From the NCBI RefSeq assembly GCF_018446385.1, contig NC_055987.1, positions 37,014,202 to 37,078,201 of the forward strand: a stretch of 64,000 nt of DNA, written 5' to 3'. Below, piece after piece: positions 10,386 through 21,900 of this stretch; position 1 is the first letter of the stretch; the number at the start of each line of letters is the position of its first letter. Source of the stretch: Zingiber officinale (lineage: Eukaryota; Streptophyta; Magnoliopsida; Zingiberales; Zingiberaceae). The position numbers and the translations under genes were made by a program. Under the pieces are notes generated by a model, which worked only from the letters and a program-made list of their open reading frames with translations, was not told the origin of the DNA and made no database searches.

Positions 10386-12108
10386 ATGGTTTAGGGTGTG
10401 TCAACCTTAATTGGATAGATAGTTAACCTACTCATGACAAAAGGTGGCATTTTAGGAATTTTCAAGGTGTAATCAAGCCTTGAAAATGAAATTAAAAATT
10501 ATTCCTAAAGTGATTAGGATGTGTCAACCACATTTGAGGAGTTTTCTAGGGTCAATCTAATTGGCACATAGTGATATAAAAATCTTTAATATATGATTTT
10601 AGATCTATTACACTTAGGAATATAGAATTTATGGTAAAATAATCAAAATTATCAAAAATAGCAACTAAGGCTAGAATTAGGTATTTTCTATACCTTTATA
10701 TGTTATTTGCCATACATTGTTTGTCATATGTCATGTCATGACATCATATTTATTTTATTATCATTTGAAATGTCATGATAATGCTTAGGTTAGTTATATG
10801 TCATGCCTTATTTAAGTTTCATACTTTATGACATGACATCATGACATTGGCACATGTGTCCACTTATGATATTATTTTATGCCATGTCATCATCTCTTGC
10901 ATTTATGATCAATTAATTTGATTTAAGGATAGAAACATAATTTGATATGGAGATTAAATTGTTGTTTAGAAAATGCATGAGAACTTAGCTTATGATGACC
11001 TAAACCCATATCTCACATCAAAATTGACTTGGATGTGTTTGATACACCTTAGATGTGTGTGAGATATTAGGATTATGAGTTAGGATCAAGGTGCATAGTT
11101 CTTGTACCTAGATGAGCCTAATTCGAATTTGAGGATCATAGGGAAAACTTGTGTACAAGGCATGTACATTTAGCCCTAAGATTGTGGTCCTAAATTGAAT
11201 GGTTTAAGATCATTTCAAAATTGATTTGAAAAACTTTGATGAAGCTTTTCTAGTGATAGCATTCATCATTGAGCAAGTTGATACAAAGATGGATTAACCT
11301 TGAGCTATTTCAAAGTCTTTCGAACTTTGTATCAAGATTAAAAAATGGGAGTTATTTTCATAGAAAATTATTTTTCCATGATAATATATGTTATGAGGAA
11401 TGTATCCTCAAATTTTATAATTTTTGAAATTTTCTGTAATTTTTTAGGGGTTTCTGAATTTCGAGAGAAAAATCAGAAATTCTTATCAGAGAGTCGTGGA
11501 CCGATCAGAGGAGATCCTGATCGATCCAGGGAAGTCTGGATCGGTCTGGTCTGGTGACCGATCCAGTGGAGTCCTGATCGGTCTGGTGACCAATCAGAGC
11601 GTGCCAAAATACTGATTTTCGACTATTGTCTGAAATTTCAGCTATGGAAGTTGGTGCTTTAGATTTCTAAAGGGTTGAAACTCTCCAAGACATTGTTGGT
11701 GCAATGGTCAAGGAGGAGTTGAACTTTAGGGGGAGTTTTACCTAATGGTTAAGGGGGAGTTGACTTTTAGGGGGAGTTTTTACTCGTCAAGATTTCTTAG
11801 GATGAGTGATAGGGGATTATCACTAAGTTGATTGTTGATTTTAATATCAAGGGGGAAATTAAGAGTTTCAATGAAAGGTATGGGACTTTCATTAGGAAGA
11901 AACTCTTGACCTTGTTCACTCTTTTTGATGTGTGTCAAAAAGGGGGAGAATGTCCAAAGAATGTTCAAGGAAGAACATTGGAGTTTGGGGAGAATGTTCA
12001 GAGAATGCTTGAGGAAGAACATTGGAGAACTATTGGAAAACCTAAGTTAGGTTATCGGGTTAACCTAACTTGATTATGGTTTTTGTCAAACATCAAAAAG
12101 GGGGAGAT
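10386..12108 (+). other. Non-coding 3' region of gag-only element 1, repeated purine tracts
   Basis: No pol text in any frame. A small palindrome cluster of the same GATCGGTC type as in the LTR is at about 11493-11600. From 11730 the strand carries repeated AAGGGGGAG tracts (near 11749, 11770, 11850 and 11940) before the functional one at 12095-12108. Multiple polypurine tracts are a reported Sirevirus feature. Confidence 0.7.
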
Positions 12109-13783
12109 TGTTGGTGCAACCTTAGGTCAAGGTTGACCTGGGTGACCCGACTCGAGTTGACCTGACTCGAGGTATATTTTGATGTTTGACAAGAATAGAG
12201 AAGTTATATTTTAATGTTTGACAAGAATAGGAACTTGGGGGATTGTTGGTGCAACCTTTGGTCAAGGTTGACCTGGTTGACCCGACTTGAGTTGACCTGA
12301 TTCGGGAAAAGTCCAAGTATGGAGACTTGGCACGGAAAAGTCCAAGCAGGGAGCTTGGCACGGGAAAAGTCCAAGCAGGGAGCTTGGCACGGGAAAAGTC
12401 CAAGTATGGAGACTTGGCACGGAAAAGTCCAAGCAGGGAGCTTGGCACGGGAAAAGTCCAAGCAGGGAGCTTGGCACGGGGAAAAGTCCAAGTATGGAAG
12501 CTTGGCATGGTAGGTCAGAGAGGGCTCGGTAGCTCGTTCTCTGGACCGGACGAAGTTGGAGAGGGCTCGGTAGCTCGTTCTTTGGACTAGGTCAGAGAGG
12601 GCTCGGTATCTCGTTCTCTGGACCGGACGTGGAAGTCGGAGAGGGCTCGGTAGCTCGTTCTCCGGACTAGGTCAGAGAGGGCTCGGTAGCTCGTTCTCTG
12701 GACCGGACGTGGAAGTCGGAGAGGGCTCGGTAGCTCGTTCTCCGGACTAGGTCAGAGAGGGCTCGGTAGTTCGTTCTCTAGATCAGGAAGGCTTTAGGGT
12801 TTAAGGCTAGGAAATTGGATCGGTCTGCTGACCGATCCAGTGATACTATGGGTATCTGGATTGGTCTGCTGACCGATCCAGTGATACACAGATTCTCACT
12901 GTGGGTCATCTGATCGGTCTGGTGACCGATCAGTAACCAAACAGATTGGGAGGAGAAATAGGAGGGATCGGTCTGTGGACCGATCCACCTATGGCCTGAT
13001 CGGTCCACAGACCGATCAGGGCTCGGCAACCAACTCTCTGTGAGAGTTGGGATCGGTCTGGGGACCGATCAGCCTAGGGCCTGATCGGTCCACAGACCGA
13101 TCAGGGATTTCCTGGACCGATCAGGCCATAGCCTGATCGGTCTAGGCCTAGCCGTTGAGTCATAACGGCTAGATTTCTGTGTCTGTGTCTTCTTCTTCGC
13201 AGGTTCATATAAATCACGAGGTCGAGGGCCTCTGCAAGATAATATAGAAAAGGGAAAAAGTGAAGGTAGACTTCTTCTTGCTCCTGCGATCTGAGCTTTG
13301 TTGAGCTCTCCTGCTGAAGCTTCGTGTGAGCTTCCCTCGGCTGGACTCCAACTGATCAGTTGCAGCTGTTGTTGGCATCCGTGAAGTGGTTGCTTCATCA
13401 CCAGTCGACGAGAAGGCAAGCAAACCAGTGTTTTTACATTCATATTGTTCTTGGCTTCTTGCTGTATTTCTTGTACTCTGATCTTGCTGTTGCAAGAGAA
13501 ATTGTGGCGAGGTTTCTCCACCCGGAAGGAGTTTTCATTAGCCGGTTTTCCGGGGTCTCATCCACCGACAGATTGATAGGATTCGTCCACCTTACGGACA
13601 CGCCGAGGAGTAGGAGTATCATCTCCGAACCTCGTTATATCGTCGCGTTTGAGGTTTGATATTCTCCTATTTCGTTTCTACTTTTTATTTCCGCTGCGCT
13701 AGCTAAAATTGTAGGAAGAAACGTGAATTTGGGGTTGGCTATTCACACCCCCCCCTCTCTAGCCGCATCTGAAGGTCCTAACA
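12109..13783 (+). repeat. 3' LTR of gag-only element 1
   Basis: 1675 bp, against 1591 bp for the 5' LTR. The ~84-bp excess is one extra unit in the GAGAGGGCTCGGTAGCTCGT array (12508-12780). The palindrome array is at 12814-13150 and the TATA at 13208-13214. Confidence 0.85.
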
Positions 13784-13785
13784 AA

Positions 13786-13905
13786 GGGGACGTGACAGTT
13801 AGAAGTCAAGGGGACGTGACAGTCAGAAGTCAAGGGAACGTGTCAGTCAGAAGTCAAAGAGACATAGCAGCCAGAAGTCAAAGGGACGGAACAGTCAACA
13901 GGTAT
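13786..13905 (+). repeat. 24-bp tandem repeat in Tat-like LTR
   Basis: About five copies of a unit like GGGGACGTGACAGTCAGAAG plus TCAA, progressively diverged. The gag-only element inserted at the first unit; its AAGGG target duplication is part of this repeat. ACGT-core words in plants can be bZIP sites, but no function is shown here. Confidence 0.75.
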
Positions 13906-14360
13906 GGAAAGAAAAAGTAGGACCGTGTGACGACGTCAGCAACATGATTCCCGGTTGGATTCTCACATACCAGGACTCCAGATCTGAGACACCTTAGTTT
14001 AAGATTGGGTTGCCAGTCGGGGTGATATCTGACCTGGATCTGACTGGTCGGGCTCTCACGACCTTGTTATACCTAGCCTAGCGCTCTCAATAAGCTAAAC
14101 TCTCGGGCAGCCAACTCCCGATTGGCTCTTAGACGAACTCTCCACAACTCCCCGCCCACACGATTTAGGTTAGGTGGTATACCCGACTGATCATCCTGGG
14201 CTGCCCTATTCATACCCGGTCGGGACAGAAGGCGCTACATGACAACAAGTTCAGGGAATCGTAATTGTCTGTCAGGGAACAACTGCGAAATGTCAGGGAA
14301 TATTCCAACAGTTTGCAGTCACCTGCTAATGGAATTTTTCTTCAATCTATAGGAGGATGC

Positions 14361-15372
14361 CATTGGAGCAATCTAGGTGCCCTAGGTTTTGACTTTTGGA
14401 CAAAGGTTTAAGTTAGGTTTATTGTTGTATTTGATATGCATTGTGAGTGTGCAGGATACAGGTACAACAAGGAAAGTCCAAGTGTGATCTTGATAAAGGA
14501 GGAAAGTCCAAGTATGTAGTCTTGGCGGTGTAAGTCCAAGTATGTAGTCTTGGCAACGTAAGTCCAAGTGTGACTTGACAATGGATGAAGTCCCGGAGGC
14601 GCAACCTCTTGGCAAAGGAAGACCCGACAATAATGACAAGGCCGATGGAAGTTCCAGAAGGCAAGACGTGAAGGATGGGGAGGCATTCGAGGGACGCAAG
14701 GTTGATGAAGGAGGCTAGAAGGCTAGGTCTAGGTTGGTCGGGCGAGAACGAGTGCTGAGTGAATGTACTCGAGGCAAAATCCTAAAATTAGGAGTTACTG
14801 TAGCAGTGCGGTAGCGTTACTGTAGCATTACTGTAGCGTTACTATAGCAGTCGACTGGTGCACTGTAGAGAGCCGTTGGGCTGGCACCAGTCGACTGGTG
14901 CAAGGTCCAGTCGACTGGTAACGGGAAAATCAGCTTACTAATTTGCTCCAAGCTCTATAAGAAGGAGCTTGGGATGGCCGACCAAGGTGACAGAACTAGA
15001 CTTGGTTAAAACCTAATTAGTAGTCACCAAACGTGCTCAAGGTTCTCTTGTGTCCAAGTGTTCTTGGTTGGTGTTGTGGTGAGGTTTCTCCACCCACAAG
15101 GAGTTGCTTGAGTAGCCGGAGTTTGCCGGGGGTTAATCCACCGAAGGATCGGGATCGTCCACCTTACGGACAGCCGTGGAGTAGGAGCAAGTTATCTCCG
15201 AACCACGTTACATTGACGTGCATTGGTTTGCATTTCCTTTCTTTGTCTTTAGCTTTCATATTCGTATTTAGTTTCGTATTATTCCGCTGTGCAACTAACG
15301 AATACGTAGGAAGCCATCGATTTGGGTGAGCCGCTATTCACCCCCCCTCTAGCGGGCACATCGGTCCTAACA
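14361..15372 (+). repeat. Solo LTR (Sirevirus-like), TSD GATGC
   Basis: A 1012-bp LTR flanked by GATGC at 14356-14360 and 15373-15377. It ends with the same style as the gag-only LTRs (CTATTCACCCCCCCTCTAG...CGGTCCTAACA), but its first two bases are CA instead of TG. It contains AAGTCCAAGT-type units (14470-14580) and ACCAGTCGACTGGT palindromes at about 14848-14922. A TATA box (TATAAG) lies at 14956-14961. With no internal region, it is best explained by LTR-LTR recombination. Confidence 0.75.
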
Positions 15373-15811
15373 GATGCCACGTGTCCTCCATCACCCGACA
15401 AGTCCTGATACCCGACATTCTCTGACATTAGTCAAGTTTCAAAAGGTACACACTGCCATATAAAAAGGGAGGTCCTCTCCCTTACGCAGGTATGCTCTCT
15501 CGCAAATTCGTACTTGTCTTCTACTTTCTTTCTCTTTCGTACATTGTTACTCTGGGGAAAAAGTACCTGGCTTGAGCCTCGAAAGACCTGATCTGAGGAC
15601 TTTTCCCCTGGTTTCTGGCCTCTAACGCCCGTGTACTTGTTTGAATGTGCGCAAAGCGCAGGTACCGCCAGCTCAGTCATCATCGTTCATCAGTACCACG
15701 TGGGAGTCCATTTTTGGAAGCGCATGAGAGAAAGGTGTCTCAATCGCCCCTCTGTCAATGCCAGCAACAGCTCACCCGAGCTTTATCTGACTCAGATTTC
15801 AGACATGATCA

Positions 15812-16376
15812 AAGGTGATTATATTTTTTTATTCACTGTTCATTAGTTTTTTATAACAAATATAATTTGTATTATTAAAAGTAATACAAATATCTTGCGA
15901 CCTCTACAGGAGGTAACGGTCGACGACGGCAGCCGCCGCACCTCTGCCTGAGGCGGCGATCAGCGGTGGTGCCCGACGATGCTAGGAGGTGGTAGCTAGT
16001 GGCGGTGGCGGTGACGGCCGACAACTGTGACGGTAGCGACGTTGGTGACTAGCGATCGGCGATGATCGACGGCTAGCCATCTCGGCAACGACTTGTGGCC
16101 GGTGCCTACAGGCGATGGTCGACAGCGGCGATCGACGACCGGTAGTGGTGTCCGATGACACCCAAAGGTTGCGGCCGGTGGCAGCACTCGAAGTCGGCCG
16201 ACGGTCGACGCTCAAAGGTGACGGTCGAAGGCTACCTCTGGAGGCGACTGCCAGCGGTGGCCAACGACTAATAGTGGTCGGTGGCTGAAGACCGAAGGCG
16301 GTCGATGGCTAACGACTAGCAACGGTAGCAGAAGTGACATCGATGACCGATTAATATCGAAAATATACTAAGAGTA
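15812..16376. other. GC-rich simple-sequence-like DNA
   Basis: From about 15900 to 16345 the sequence is rich in GGC, GACGGC and CGGTGG words with open frames on both strands and no recognisable protein. Both ends are AT-rich. I reject the ORFs 15982-16215 and 15996-16187 as compositional. Confidence 0.4.
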
Positions 16377-16655
16377 TATTTAATATTTAAATTTCGAAGA
16401 CCTTATAATATAATTAGATTACATTGTATTAATTATGTAATACAGATAATAAAATTTTATTATCTTTGTAATTACATTATATATTACAATTTTAAAATAG
16501 TATCAAATAAAATAATCAATAAATAATCTTGATTATATTGTAAGACTGGTTATCTCTCCTACCAAAAAGTAGTCTCACAGTGTTCGAAAAATAACATCAT
16601 CACATTTGACTAGCTATTCTAATAGACTGATTCATTGATAAGGACGATAAGGTGA
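16377..16655. other. AT-rich spacer, nothing recognised
   Basis: AT-rich, no gene or element ends seen. Confidence 0.4.
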
Positions 16656-17240
16656 CAAATCAAACTGAATTTTTAAAAAATTTTTTTTGGAAAGAAACCA
16701 CCATCATTATTTACATGATCTAATAATAAAACAAGTAATTTTTTTTTTTAAAAAAAAATCATGACTTTGTAATGTACTATATGCTTGTATCATGCCATTC
16801 TCGCTGTCCATTTCAAGCTAATGCTTTGACTGAACAAGGGGATCGATGAGCTTTTACTAATTACTGGTCGAATAAATTCATTTTTAGACGACGTGGATTG
16901 TATTACATGCATGTAACGTCGCTCGAACTGAACTAATGCGTTGATGATTGCACGTTAATTATTACTTAATCATTAGTTTCTAGATGCAATTGACTAACTA
17001 AACGTGGTGAATGAGATTTTATTGGTTCAGTGGCTTCGAAATTTATAGCTATGTGCAGGCATGCCCATCTCATAATTTATTGGCTTAGGCATGATACGAC
17101 TGACTGCATGGAAGAATGCATGCTCGCACTGCGAATTTCTTTCTATATATATATGCAATTTACTAATTAAATTGGACGAGCTTTCGTTTTTGGTTGAATA
17201 AATTCAATTTACTAATTAAAGATGAGCTTTCATATAATAG
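16656..17240. repeat. Diverged repeat, copy B (partner at 1168-1660)
   Basis: Shares ordered blocks with 1168-1660, including ATGATCTAATAA.AAAACAAGTAA, TGTCCATT..AAGCTAATGCTTTGACTGA, CTGGTCGAATAAATTCA and GGTTGAATAAATTCA. It contains an internal repeat of the last block (about 17150-17215). No ORF is shared. Confidence 0.55.
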
Positions 17241-18639
17241 TTAAATTGAGTTGCAAAAAACATCTCTCATATATTCAAGCTGGCCGGTTGGGGGAGGGGG
17301 TTGGGGGGGTAACGTACCGCTGCTTCCCGTTGCCTGGGTTGTTGGTCCGTCCGGTGCCGTTGTTGTTATCCTCGGCGTAGCCGAGGCCGTTGTGTATTCT
17401 GGCGTCCCTCGTCTTCGGGCTTTCGCCGAGGTTTCCTGCTTTTCCCTCGGCGCAGCCGAGGTTGTTCGTCCGGTGTGTCGTACCGTTCCATTCCCCTGTT
17501 GTTGTGTCCCCTTGTCTCCCCTTGTTGAGGCACTTGTAGTGCCGTTCTCATTCCTGTGTTCTAGTTTTCCTTGTTCCCCAGACCCATGGGTCATCCCCCC
17601 TTTGCGGTTTGGCTGTCGGTCGGTCGTTGGCTAGGCCTGCAAGTCCTCTCTGTGGCTTGGTTACCTTCCCTGCAGGCTGACTCCCAATGTCTTAGAGTTA
17701 ATCTCCATGAGTGTGGTTAACACCGACATTGCCCTATGCACTCCCAAGGTGCAATGATTGGGAAGGGAGTTCAATCGTTGCCCTTGTGTGATTTCGTTTC
17801 AGAAGATCTGTCCCGTCTTTCGTCACTAGTTTTATCTCTCAGGAATTTCCCTCTCTTTCCCTTTGTTGAGTTAGTTCCAATTGGAGTGAGGTTGTTGGTT
17901 CATAGGATATTAGGAGTGCTTTCGTATTCCGTAGTGTAGTACTTTGCTCGTGCCATGTGTGGTTTTATGAGTTTTTCTTCTTTTGAGTCGACTATTTTTT
18001 AGTTATGTGGCATTTGTCTTTCCTACCCGCTGTCATGTCCTGGCGTATGTGTCCCTAGTGGTTACTTGAAGGATGGGTCTTTCCTTGTTGCTTTCGAGTG
18101 TGCCTCTCTGTGTGCTCTCTTATTCCGTTAGACCGTTGCTAGTGAAGATTGGAGTCAAACTACCCCCTGTACTCGCCCCCTGAGTGAACTCCCTTGGATT
18201 TATCCAGGGTCATGGTCCTCCTCTTGAACGTCGTGTACCGACTTCTAACCAGTGTTGCCGCGTGTAGGTATTTATATTGTGGTACTTACATGGTTGGCTT
18301 TCGTCAGTTGCGAGCTTCGGATCATGCAGGTCGGCCCCGTCGGCGACTACAGCCTCGCCATTCACCACTCTTGATTGCACCATTAACACGCATCCAATAT
18401 TCCAATTGTATATATCCCCAGAGGACGGCTGCGCAATTCACCTCATCCAATATTCCAATTCTCTCATCGATTTCGCTGCTACTCTTTCCTCTTTTTCTCT
18501 CCGTGCCAGTGTGCCACTCGATATAATCTACCTCATCCCCCTCTCTCATCCACATGTCGACTTGACAGGAATCAGGGATGCATCGAGCTCTCGAGGAGTC
18601 ATCCTTTTTCGCTGGCTCTAGTGAAGAACTGCTCCTTGG
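17241..18639 (+). other. Unclassified GC-rich segment
   Basis: It opens with a strong G-run block (17284-17310), then has two copies of CCTCGGC..GCCGAGG inverted repeats near 17371 and 17447. The composition is unlike the surrounding AT-rich DNA. Open frames at 17251-17634, 17736-17939 and 18194-18526 show no recognisable domain. It may be a fragment of a repeat or a decayed gene. The copia element at 18645 marks its right end. Confidence 0.35.
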
Positions 18640-18644
18640 ACATT

Positions 18645-18954
18645 TGTTGGTTCAGAATCTATGAGCAGCACCCCGACAATACACACAAAAACAATAAAGA
18701 AGATAAAAACAAAACAAAAAAGAAACGTAGTAGCTTGGGAAAAATTAATCTTGCCGTGCTGCTGTTTCCATTCACATTTGTGTTGTATATATACACCACA
18801 AGTGATAAGATCTTACATCACTTAAACCATAGAAATAATGCCACGTAAGCTATAAAATAGGAAAGGCTAAGTTATCAAAAATATTAAACGAAACGTTATA
18901 ACTAAAACTTATCATGTCCGATTTATTTGAATTTATCCGGATTATTTGCTCACA
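18645..18954 (-). repeat. 3' LTR of copia element
   Basis: 310 bp, TG...CA ends; differs from the other LTR at three positions near its right end (about 18910, 18929, 18933). Confidence 0.9.
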
Positions 18955-18968
18955 TTACTCCCCCTAAT
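18955..18968 (-). promoter_or_regulatory. Polypurine tract of copia element
   Basis: The minus strand reads ATTAGGGGGAGTAA directly before the 3' LTR. Confidence 0.75.
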
Positions 18969-21900
18969 CCGGACATGATTGTAGATCACGGATGCCGAGT
19001 AGTTGTCGCATGGCAGCTAACTTCACTCCTGGCAATGCTTTAGTTAACGCATCGGCTCGCTGTTCTCCGGTATTAACGAACTCCACCACAATCTGTCCCT
19101 TCTCAATGCATTCTCTGATAAAATGAAACCTTGTATCTATATGCTTGCTTCGACCATGGAATACCGGATTCTTCATGAGAGCTATGGCGGATTTGTTGTC
19201 AACAAACAAAGTTACCGGTTTTGGCTTTACACCTGTCAATTCACTGGCAAGGCTCCTCAACCACAAAGCATGGCAGGCTGCAGTTGTGGCTGCCATGAAT
19301 TCTGCCTCACAAGATGAAAGCGCCACTGTCTTCTGCTTCTGTGAGTTCCAGGACACCAAACTTTCATTAAAATAGAAAGTCATTCCACTTGTGTTTTTCC
19401 TTCCATCGAGATCGCCGGCTAAATCACTGTCCGAGTAGCCGAATATACCAATTTCCTGGGGTCCCTTTATGTAAACAAGCCCAAAGTAAATTGTACCTTT
19501 TAAATACCTGAGAATTTGTTTGACCACCCTGTGATGCATGATTGTAGGCCTCTCCATGTATCTGCTCGCCATTCCAACAGAATATGACAGGTCCGGCCGT
19601 GTGTGAAGCAAATATCTCAGACAACCAACAATGCGCCTGTACTCCGTGGCGTCAACTGGAGTCCCTTCCAGGTCCTTATGCAACTGTGTCTTGGGTTCCA
19701 TTGGATGCTTTGTGGCATTGCAGTCTGCCATCTTGAATTGAGATAGAATTTTCTTGGCATAAGCTGATTGTCTAAGTGAAATTCGGCTCTTCTGTTGCTC
19801 CACTTCAATCCCTAAGTAATAGGAGAGAAGACCCAAATCACTCATCTCAAATTCTGTCATCATTTGTTGTTTGAACTTGTTGATTTTCTCTGTGCTACCT
19901 CCTGTCACGATGAGATCATCGACATACACTCCAACAAGTATACTTGCTTCTCCTTCACCTCTTGTATATACTGCATGTTCTTGAATACATCTTTTGAAGC
20001 CGAGCTCTACCAGACTCCTGTTCAGCCGCATGTTCCAAGCTCGTGGAGCCTACCGCAGTCCATAGAGGGCCTTGAATAACCTGTACACCTTATGTTTCTG
20101 ATTTTGTACCTCAAACCCTTCCGGTTGAGAGACGTATATTTCTTCTTCTAACTCTCCGTTAAGGAATGCTGACTTCACATCTAGATGGTGTACCTCCCAG
20201 CTTCGATTCCCTGCAAGTGCAAGAATGACTCGAATAGTATCAAGTCTAGCGACTGGTGCAAATACCTCTTCAAAATCGATGCCTTGTCTCTGCACATAGC
20301 CTTTAGCAACTAATCTTGCTTTATACTTAACAACTTTCCCAGCTGAATCTTTCTTCAGTTTGTACACCCACTTTAGGCCAATAGGTTTGTGGCCTAATGG
20401 GATCTCAGTTAGGGTCCAGGTCTTGTTCATTTTAATAGTTTCCAGTTCTTCCTCCATTGCTTCGTACCAGCAAGCCTCGGTTGCAGCTTCTTGATAACAT
20501 GTTGGCTCTTCAGATATCAACATCACCTCGCCCTCTTCTTCATCAATACCAACCACTTCCTCAGTGTTGGCATAGATATCAGCAATGGATCTAAAACGGA
20601 CCGGTCCTTCATAAGACTCAGGTGAGTTTGTTATCGAAGGCGAGGAAGTTGTATGGGTGTTCGATGATGGTGTAGATGGACTTGACGCTGCTGGCGATGT
20701 TGTGACGTCTTCTGTTCCTGCCTCAATGTCTGCTACAACAATCACCTCGTCGGTGTCGAGTACATCCTCCACCATAAACTCCGGTAAGTTTTCTTCATGA
20801 TTAGCACCTGCAGTCCATGTCCATTCACTATTTTCTTGAAATACTACATCTCTACTTACTTGTAGCTTGCCATGCCTTGGATCAAATAGACGATGAGCTT
20901 TGCAGCCTTCCTCGACACCCAAGTATACCATGGGTGAACTCCTGTCGTCAAGTTTCTTCAGGTGAGGGGTTGTATTTTTCACGTATGCAACACAACCGAA
21001 CACTCTCAAGTGGGCGAGATGTGGCTTTCTCCCCATCCAGGCTTCAAATGGGGTACGGTCTCCTAGTGCCTTAGTTGGGAGACGATTTAGCAGATAGACA
21101 GCATGCCTAACTGCCTCTCCCCAGAACCTTGTCGGCATATGTGTACCCTTGAGGAGAGATCTTGCCATGGCCATCACAGTGCGGTTACGGCGCTCCACAA
21201 CGCCATTCTGTTGGGGTGTGTAGGGAGCCGTAAGGTGCCGCTCGATTCCTTCATTTTCACAGAATCGAGTGAACTCTGTGGATAGAAATTCACCACCACG
21301 GTCTGTCCGGAGTGTTTTGATCTTGTACTCAGTCGTGTTCTCCATCACGGACTTGAATTTCTTGAATGCTTGGAATGCATCTTTCTTTGCTGCCAATACA
21401 AATACCCACATCCATCTTGTATAATCATCAACAATCAACAGGAAATATTTGTTACCAGCCAGTGTACTTGGTGAAATTGGCCCGCAAATATCAGCATGGA
21501 GAAGTTCCAACGGCTTCGTCGCTCTAAAGTTAGCTTGGTGCGGGAATGGCGACCTTCCATGTTTAGCGACCACACATACCTCGCAAAGCTTGTTCGGCTG
21601 AGGCAATAGTGGCACATCAACCGCCAACTTCTTCTCCCCCAATAGCTTCAAGTCATGGAAATTGACATGTCCAAGCCTTGCATGCCATAACCAGGTCGGA
21701 TCTTCTAGGCTTGCTAGGAGACAGATTTGCTTGAATGTCTTCAAGGTTATCTTGTACAAGCGATTTTGCGTTCGCTTTACCAGCATCAAGAGCTTCCCGC
21801 TTCTATCAATTATCTTCATGGCATCTCCTTCCATGTGCACCTCGTTCCCAGTTTCTGTCAATTGACCAAGACTTATGATATTACTACAAAGTCTCGGAAT

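Larger units (their letters stand above)
7257..13783 (+). mobile_element. Complete gag-only LTR retrotransposon (TR-GAG type 1)
   Basis: LTRs at 7257-8847 and 12109-13783 begin TGTTGGTGCAACC and end CCTAACA. The TSD is AAGGG (7252-7256 and 13784-13788). A tRNA-iMet primer site (TGGTATCAGAGC) lies at 8850-8861, and the polypurine tract AAAAAGGGGGAGAT ends at 12108. The only protein is Gag (8910-10385); there is no protease, integrase, RT or RNase H text in the 1.7 kb that follow. This matches the described class of terminal-repeat elements with a GAG domain only, which must use proteins of an autonomous relative. Gag style, repeated polypurine tracts and LTR palindromes suggest a Sirevirus-like copia partner. 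Confidence 0.85.
7190..15811 (+). repeat. Tat-like gypsy 3' LTR, split by two insertions
   Basis: I assemble this LTR from 7190-7256, 13784-14360 and 15378-15811, about 1.07 kb in total. It starts TGAT and ends ATCA, a 4-bp terminal inverted repeat. The joins are supported by the TSDs of the two inserted elements (AAGGG, GATGC). A TATA box (TATAAAAAG) lies at 15459-15466. No 5' LTR is visible to the left, so the element is truncated or extends outside the window. Confidence 0.5.

Noticed and set aside
15982-16215. Ser/Arg/Pro-rich ORFs in the GC-rich block
   Set aside because: Compositional artefact, open on overlapping frames, no family resemblance.
17251-17634. 127-aa ORF and its antisense 117-aa ORF
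   Set aside because: GC-rich region open on both strands; starts in a G-run; no domain or splice context.
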